64,000 bases of DNA, from contig CAJTSE010000005.1 of the NCBI GenBank assembly GCA_910578815.1, positions 62,001 to 126,000 on the forward strand, given 5' to 3'. This document shows positions 59,229 to 64,000 of this stretch, in pieces. Numbering within the stretch: the first letter of the stretch is position 1; the number at the start of each line of letters is the position of its first letter. This DNA is from an uncultured Acetatifactor sp. GTDB lineage: Bacteria > Bacillota > Clostridia > Lachnospirales > Lachnospiraceae. Under the pieces are notes generated by a model that had not been told where the DNA came from, ran no database searches, and saw nothing but the letters and a program-made list of their open reading frames with translations. A program made the translations under genes and the position numbers.

Positions 59229-61556
59229 TCAGCGCTCATCAAGGTATAGCTGTATCCGGTTATCAAGCTTACCTGCGGCTTCCTCCGCGGAGCAGTCCCC
59301 AGCAAAGAAGGGCTGTAGTTCTTCGCAGGCAATCTCATATATTTCTTGAGGCCAGGGGAAATCATAACTGGCATTCTCAAACAGGGCCCAGAACTGTTCT
59401 ACCTGCTTATCGCTGAGAGGCACCGTTTTTATGGTTATGCCCATATGGGAAGCTGAGCTTTCCTCATTTGTATTCTGCTGGTAATTGTTCAAAACTGTTT
59501 CAGTTACATCTCTGCGGCAGGAAAAAACGCCGTATTGGTAATATTGATTATAATTTCGGACAAAGCGGCTTTGTCCTTCTGTGGAGATGAGGTAGCGGAG
59601 AAATTCTTTTGCGCCCTCCTTACACTGTGAATTACTGTTTAAGCAGAGCAGATCGGAACTCATGCGTACGCCGCGGGCTTCAGATGAAGGCAGGCCAATC
59701 AGCACTCCCTGATCCTGGAAGCAGGCGAAGGCAAACAACAGCTCTGAGGGCTGGTTCATCGTAAGATAATAAGCGGCAAACCGGCCGTTGGCATAGTATT
59801 CGGCAGCCTGGCTTTGGTCAGAGTAATTTAAAGTGTCGCCATATTCTTTTGCAAACTCCAAAAAATCCAGAAAGGGTTGTTCCGTTAGATGGCTGACACC
59901 TGCCTCATAGTCGATGAACTGCGGGTTGTCAGGGGTCATCAGACCATATTGCAGCGCAAGATCCAGACTATTAAGGTTCATTTGCAAGGCTTCTGCAGAT
60001 GAATTTCTGACCGCGTTGATCATCTGCTCCAGCGTCCAGGTATTCAAATCTCCAGCCAGAGATTTGGAGGTGGCCATGAAGGACAGGGCCGTACGGTATG
60101 GAACAGCATATAAAATGCCGTCTGTTCTGCCGTTTTCCAGACAGGCAGGCCAATATTCTGAAGGATCCTCTATGAGATCATCCAGAGGCTCAAGATAACC
60201 GTTCCCGATACAGTCCTCCAGGTCGATGACCCAGGGACTGATCAGGTCAGGCCCCCTGCCTGCAGCCAGCTCTAACTGAAGCTGTTTGAGATAATCTTCA
60301 CTGTCATTTGTAACGGAAGGGTCAATAAGGGTAATATGGTACTTGTCGCTTTGTCGGTTAAAGGCGGCAGCCACGTTGGACAAGTTGGATGCCATATAGG
60401 AAACCAGCGTGATTTCCTGGGTTTCCGCTTCCTCCGCCTGTTCCAGAGTCAATAAGTATAATTCATCCTCAAAGCGGACCAGGAGAGAGATGCGGTTGTC
60501 TTCGTTGACATATACGGAGAACAGCTCTTGCAGGGTATATCCCATTTCCGTAAAGGAAAGAACTTTCTGCAGGGGTGAATTCCCGTCTCCTGTCCAGATT
60601 CCGCTGACATCTGCCAAGACAAACTCTTCTGTGGCAGATCGGGTGAGCTGAAAGTCAGAGAAGGTATTTACCATGCTCCCCAGAGAGAAGAGCTTTTTAC
60701 CGTCAGGCTGATCCCAGACGGTAAGCTGCTGGTCCTGGTCAAAACCATACCAAAGCGGCCCGGAATCCGTAGAAATACAGCCGGACAGCCGGTTTTCCAG
60801 GTTTTTGGAGCTGAGGGGCTGAAACTGTGCGTCGTAGGAAGAAAAGCTGCTGCCGTTTTCCGTAAGGTCTCCCGAAACGGCATACAGCGTCTCATCGGCA
60901 GAGTACAGCCTGAGATTTTCAAACAGCAGAGGATCCTCAAAATCAAATTCCTTATTTAGTTCCTCCAAAAGCCTGCAGCTTCCGTCCCAGCTGCAAAGGC
61001 CGATGCCGCCGGGAACAAGGCGGTTTTGGTCATTTATAAAATACAGCCCAAGATAGATACCCTGATCGCTGACGCCCAGGATGCGGCCAGGACTAATAAA
61101 GGAAAGCTCGGAGGACCAGCAGTCTGGAGTAAGGGTATAACAGCGCCATTCCTCATAAGGGGCTTCCAGTACATAAAGAGAGTAGTTGACAGTGCTGCTG
61201 GGAAAATTTTTGTCTCCATCCGTAACATATGCTATGTTATATAAAAAGCACAATTTTCCGTCATCAGAGAAGGAATCTTCCTGTATAAGGTTCAGCTTTG
61301 CATCGGCAAACATGGATTTTTGAAAGTCGGAATCCGTCATGCCCGGAAAAATATTCCGGCCCTGATTTTCAGGGTCATTGTCAAAGATTTTCTTTGGATC
61401 GGGGATCACCTTTTCAATAATGTGGAAATTTATATTTTCCGTCTGACCTGAGGTCCTGGAGGAATCCCCGCAGCCGGATAATAAAAGAGTAGCTGACAGC
61501 AGAGCTGCAAAGCTAAGTTTGATATAATGTCTAAAATTGTTTTGAAGGGTTTGCAT
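59229..61556 (-). CDS. Large lipoprotein: beta-propeller-like domain fused to solute-binding domain
   Basis: The protein has 775 residues; the ATG at 61556 follows AGGAGGA. The lipobox is LLSGC near residue 29. The region about 60-370 is beta-rich with repeated strand pairs (LYVLEAPYEEWRCYTL, LGVSDQGIYLGLYF and others). From about 380 on it is a family 1 solute-binding domain (LVSYMASNLSNVAAAFNRQ, LAAGRGPDLISPW, GILYAVPYRTALSFMATS). No transporter genes lie beside it. It may be a surface sensor for the two-component system at 62.6 kb, but this is only a guess from nearness. A related split pair lies at 18148-20763. Confidence 0.75.
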   Translation of the reverse strand: MQTLQNNFRHYIKLSFAALLSATLLLSGCGDSSRTSGQTENINFHIIEKVIPDPKKIFDNDPENQGRNIFPGMTDSDFQKSMFADAKLNLIQEDSFSDDGKLCFLYNIAYVTDGDKNFPSSTVNYSLYVLEAPYEEWRCYTLTPDCWSSELSFISPGRILGVSDQGIYLGLYFINDQNRLVPGGIGLCSWDGSCRLLEELNKEFDFEDPLLFENLRLYSADETLYAVSGDLTENGSSFSSYDAQFQPLSSKNLENRLSGCISTDSGPLWYGFDQDQQLTVWDQPDGKKLFSLGSMVNTFSDFQLTRSATEEFVLADVSGIWTGDGNSPLQKVLSFTEMGYTLQELFSVYVNEDNRISLLVRFEDELYLLTLEQAEEAETQEITLVSYMASNLSNVAAAFNRQSDKYHITLIDPSVTNDSEDYLKQLQLELAAGRGPDLISPWVIDLEDCIGNGYLEPLDDLIEDPSEYWPACLENGRTDGILYAVPYRTALSFMATSKSLAGDLNTWTLEQMINAVRNSSAEALQMNLNSLDLALQYGLMTPDNPQFIDYEAGVSHLTEQPFLDFLEFAKEYGDTLNYSDQSQAAEYYANGRFAAYYLTMNQPSELLFAFACFQDQGVLIGLPSSEARGVRMSSDLLCLNSNSQCKEGAKEFLRYLISTEGQSRFVRNYNQYYQYGVFSCRRDVTETVLNNYQQNTNEESSASHMGITIKTVPLSDKQVEQFWALFENASYDFPWPQEIYEIACEELQPFFAGDCSAEEAAGKLDNRIQLYLDER

Positions 61557-61590
61557 GAAGGATTCCTCCTGAATCATTAATTTTTAGGGA

Positions 61591-61956
61591 CTATTTTCCA
61601 CAGCTTGAATGCTTGATTTCGGTCCAGGTATGGGGGCCGTTCGTTTTTCCGCAGGCACATTTCCAGATGGCGTGATACTCCAAAGTACATACAGTACATG
61701 TTGAAAAAGCTGGAGAACTATTCCCGTTTTGATCTATTTGAATACCACTTTGGTATTCATGAGTGTAAGAACTTGTAATAACAGGGACAATATAATTCAG
61801 CGAAAATGCACATACATGTCCAGAACGCTGAACTGCGTCTGCTGTGGCCGCTGCCGTGGTCATTCCCTGGCTGTAAAGTAATACAAGTGCCAGAGACAAA
61901 GCAGCAACCCCTTGTGGCAGTCTCTTTTGAGAATTTTTGATAACCCTTTTTTTCAT
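61591..61956 (-). CDS. Secreted Cys-rich protein of unknown function
   Basis: The protein has 121 residues with a signal peptide (about 1-37, ending TTAAATA). The mature part has cysteines arranged as CTVC and CACG plus a further one near the end, like a small zinc ribbon. It lies 34 bases before the large lipoprotein gene on the same strand and is probably co-transcribed with it. I do not recognise the family. Confidence 0.6.
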   Translation of the reverse strand: MKKRVIKNSQKRLPQGVAALSLALVLLYSQGMTTAAATADAVQRSGHVCAFSLNYIVPVITSSYTHEYQSGIQIDQNGNSSPAFSTCTVCTLEYHAIWKCACGKTNGPHTWTEIKHSSCGK

Positions 61957-62042
61957 ATTTTATAATACCTTCTGAAATATATTTTGTGAATTTGATTATA
62001 GTGCAATATCAAGTGATTGTCAATTATTTTAAAATGTTTTTC

Positions 62043-62320
62043 GTGCCGCATTTAAACGTCACAAAAAAGTAAGAAACGTTGGAATTACGTGGTCTTTGAT
62101 AACATTACCCGCAGAATATAGTGCAAGTTGATAAAAATCGGTGGCGCTTAAGTCAATTTGATCCAAAGTTCTAAAACTGCAGTTGCCCTAGTTGTAGAAG
62201 GCAAGACATTTCCTTATTTCCATTTTACTGAAAATTGTTCAAGACCGTTTCCATTCTGTCCCTGCAAAAAAAGAAAACGCCGTATCGGTAATATAGAATG
62301 TTTGCGGTGCCGCATTTAAA
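62043..62320 (-). pseudogene. Remnant of a solute-binding lipoprotein gene between 14-bp direct repeats
   Basis: The 703-base gap between the secreted protein and the response regulator holds a relic. On the minus strand, 62298 down to 62211 reads YYRYGVFS, then RDRMETVLNNFQ, close to YYQYGVFSCRRDVTETVLNN in the lipoprotein at 59229. The rest of that gene is gone and stops interrupt it. The 14-base sequence GTGCCGCATTTAAA occurs at both 62043-62056 and 62307-62320, around the relic. Nothing else is recognisable in the gap. Confidence 0.65.
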
Positions 62321-62455
62321 TATCCCACGGGATGACGGAGTTTGGTTATTCATAGACGAGTAGTTGTAGAATATCGCGATATATGATAAAATCTAAGAAG
62401 ACGGCCGGGGATCAATCCGGCTGACGGAGATTTGTGCGGCGAATCGGGAGAGATT

Positions 62456-62620
62456 ATGATTACAGAGAAGCACGGTGTGCTTAAGCCGGATACGGAGCAT
62501 AGCTCTTCCATAAAAGACGGATACAAATCCGATACAAGTTTGATGTATTATACATCCGTTGCGGATGGCGGGCGGTTTCCTGCATATGAATTATTTGAAG
62601 GCATTGACGGTGCGGCTTAG
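62456..62620 (+). CDS. Possible small protein before the response regulator
   Basis: An open frame of 54 residues starts at an ATG behind GGGAGAGA. It is hydrophilic with no known motif. It could be a real small gene or chance; the coding signal is weak. Confidence 0.25.
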   Translation: MITEKHGVLKPDTEHSSSIKDGYKSDTSLMYYTSVADGGRFPAYELFEGIDGAA

Positions 62621-62659
62621 GACGGATGAGACAAAAGAAGTACAAAGGGGTGTATATAC

Positions 62660-63325
62660 ATGATAAGAATTTTGATTGCGGAGGATGAAGAGCCGATTGC
62701 ACGGCTGATCAGGATGAACCTGTGCAGAGCCGGCTATGAGTGCGTCTGGGCGCCGGACGGAGAAAAAGCCGCGGACTTGATGGACAGCGGACATTTTGAT
62801 CTGGTACTGTTGGACATTATGCTTCCGGGAATTAACGGATATGAACTGATGGATTACGCCAGAACGCTTGAATTGCCGGTGATTTTTCTGACTGCGCTGG
62901 GAAGTACAGATAATAAGGTAAAGGGGCTGAAAATGGGGGCGGACGATTACCTGACAAAACCTTTTGAAATTGTGGAGCTGCTTGCCAGAGTGGAGGCTGT
63001 GCTTCGTCGGTATCATAAGGAAGAGACGCAGCTTCAGGTTCATGATGTGATCATTGACACTGCGTCCAGGTCGGTTACGCAAAACGGGATGGAGATTCCG
63101 CTTACCATGAAGGAATTTGACCTGTTGCTTCTGCTTGCCCGAAATCAGAATATCGCCCTTTATCGGGAGACCATGTATGAGTCTGTCTGGGGCGGAGATT
63201 ACATGGGACAAAGCAGGACGGTGGATCTGCATATCCAGCGGCTGAAAAAGAAGCTGGGCTGGGATAAGGAGATTGTAGCAGTTTACAAGGTGGGATACCG
63301 GCTGGAAGGTGTGAAGGATGAATAG
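62660..63325 (+). CDS. OmpR-family response regulator
   Basis: The protein has 221 residues. The receiver shows AEDEE, LVLLDIMLPGINGYE (phospho-acceptor Asp) and FLTALGSTDNKVKGLKMGAD; the winged helix ends QSRTVDLHIQRLKKKLGWD and VYKVGYRLE. AAAGGGG precedes the start. The kinase gene follows in a different frame after about 40 bases. Targets are unknown. Confidence 0.93.
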   Translation: MIRILIAEDEEPIARLIRMNLCRAGYECVWAPDGEKAADLMDSGHFDLVLLDIMLPGINGYELMDYARTLELPVIFLTALGSTDNKVKGLKMGADDYLTKPFEIVELLARVEAVLRRYHKEETQLQVHDVIIDTASRSVTQNGMEIPLTMKEFDLLLLLARNQNIALYRETMYESVWGGDYMGQSRTVDLHIQRLKKKLGWDKEIVAVYKVGYRLEGVKDE

Positions 63326-63366
63326 ATTATATTCGCTTTACATTCATACCGATTTGGAGATGGATT

Positions 63367-64000
63367 TTGAAATTTGCAGATAAATTATTTTTGACCACAA
63401 CCGCATTACTGACATTAATCTTTACCCTTTTTGGCATCTGGATGCTGTCCTCGGATTTTTCCGCTCTGCTGGACAGGGAGATAGAACGGGGAATCGGTGA
63501 GAGCAGAATGTTCCGCGTGCTGTTCGAGATGGGATACCGTTCCACTGCAGAGTACGGAGAGGATTATGCCGTAGGTCGTACTTTAGACAGCATATTAAAT
63601 AATGTGGAACGTGATGGTAGTCATTGCTTTGTTATGAACGATGATGTTTGGATATACGGAGAAGAGTATATAGCAGGAAACGGACTTCGGCAGGAAACGG
63701 AAAATTTTAGGGAGGCGCTCAGAGGAATAAGCGGCTGGTATTATAAGATCAGCCGCACGGATGAGGGCTTTTTTTTGATAAATGTAATGAAAGCGGAAAC
63801 GGAGACCCCGCTTTATCTGGGGATGAGCAGAGAACTTACGGAGATCTACGGGATCAGGCAGGGAATGGTCATTCAATACCGCATCGTATTAGGCGCATTT
63901 TTGGCAATGGGGGGGGTGTGTATCTATTTATTGTCCAGATATATTACAAGGCCTATCCGAAGCCTGGGGCGGACTGCCAGGCGGATTGCAGACGGAAATT
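63367..64000 (+). CDS. Membrane sensor histidine kinase (N-terminal part, cut by window edge)
   Basis: The frame is open to the right edge, giving 211 residues. The TTG at 63367 has GGAG seven bases upstream and yields MKFADKLFLTTTALLTLIF. A frame from the ATG at 63318 ends after 22 codons and is not the kinase. One membrane helix is near 8-30, an outside domain covers about 35-165, the second helix is near 175-195, and a HAMP start (YITRPIRSLGRTARRIADGN) is reached at the edge. It is the partner of the regulator before it. The HisKA and ATPase domains lie outside the window. Confidence 0.85.
   Translation, partial: MKFADKLFLTTTALLTLIFTLFGIWMLSSDFSALLDREIERGIGESRMFRVLFEMGYRSTAEYGEDYAVGRTLDSILNNVERDGSHCFVMNDDVWIYGEEYIAGNGLRQETENFREALRGISGWYYKISRTDEGFFLINVMKAETETPLYLGMSRELTEIYGIRQGMVIQYRIVLGAFLAMGGVCIYLLSRYITRPIRSLGRTARRIADGN

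Noticed and set aside
63318..63386. Kinase start at the ATG 63318
   Set aside because: That frame stops after 22 codons; the kinase frame begins at the TTG 63367 with a good ribosome binding site.
1..64000. tRNA, rRNA or prophage structural genes
   Set aside because: No cloverleaf-like or rRNA-like stretches and no capsid, tail or terminase genes were recognised.

Overview
The window looks like a chromosomal segment of a strictly anaerobic, endospore-forming Clostridia member, most likely a Lachnospiraceae gut bacterium. The evidence is sporulation genes (spoIVA, a spoVAF/gerA-type gene, cotJABC), a class III anaerobic ribonucleotide reductase (nrdD/nrdG), many two-component systems and lipoproteins, strong AGGAGG-type ribosome binding sites and moderate GC content. 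The genus assignment is inference.

Layout. Positions 1-2.2 kb hold the end of a cell-surface glycan locus: a Stealth-type sugar-phosphate transferase cut by the window edge, and a Wzx-like flippase. Positions 2.2-9.9 kb hold an unusual peptide/protein maturation and export locus: a NTP_transf_5-type nucleotidyltransferase, a PqqD-HprK-like fusion on the opposite strand, a hemerythrin/CheX/receiver fusion, two small proteins with the same 25-residue leader, an ABC exporter and an ER-type (Ser/His) signal peptidase with a pentapeptide-repeat N-terminus. This is one of the two best candidates for an undescribed system. Positions 9.9-14.8 kb hold a MoxR/VWA pair interrupted by a nucleotidyltransferase gene, a flavodoxin-fold protein and tyrS. 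Positions 14.8-18 kb hold a two-gene unit: a HEPN-like small protein and a 895-residue protein with two P-loop modules (a KGGVGR-variant ParA-like domain and a second NTPase). It is a plausible defence or conflict system.

Positions 18.1-32.6 kb hold an orphan lipoprotein/solute-binding pair, a MerR regulator with a 19-bp-spacer promoter, a hybrid histidine kinase, spoIVA, and a four-gene ABC transporter plus two-component module. Positions 32.6-45 kb hold nucleoside salvage genes (purine nucleoside phosphorylase, cytidine deaminase, an SAH/MTA deaminase-like amidohydrolase), a membrane-anchored MutS-like ATPase, a WYL regulator, nrdD/nrdG behind a clear promoter and two NrdR boxes 31 bp apart, a CPT-like kinase, dUTPase, and a spoVAF-like gene behind a consensus sigma-G promoter. 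Positions 45-51.7 kb hold a DegV protein, a GH43 arabinanase-like lipoprotein, an XRE regulator with an ABC exporter, and a decayed GGDEF-EAL gene.

Positions 51.7-58.5 kb hold a streptothricin-acetyltransferase-like gene and a 5.0-kb integrative mobilizable element. The element carries a large serine recombinase, a MobV relaxase, a rhomboid protease and a GNAT protein. It sits inside the spore-coat gene cotJC, and its removal at the shared 5-bp core would restore the cotJC frame exactly. Positions 58.5-64 kb hold a frameshifted lipoprotein gene, a large beta-propeller-like/solute-binding lipoprotein, a degraded fragment of a paralogue of it, and a two-component system whose kinase runs off the right edge.

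No rRNA, tRNA or CRISPR array was seen.
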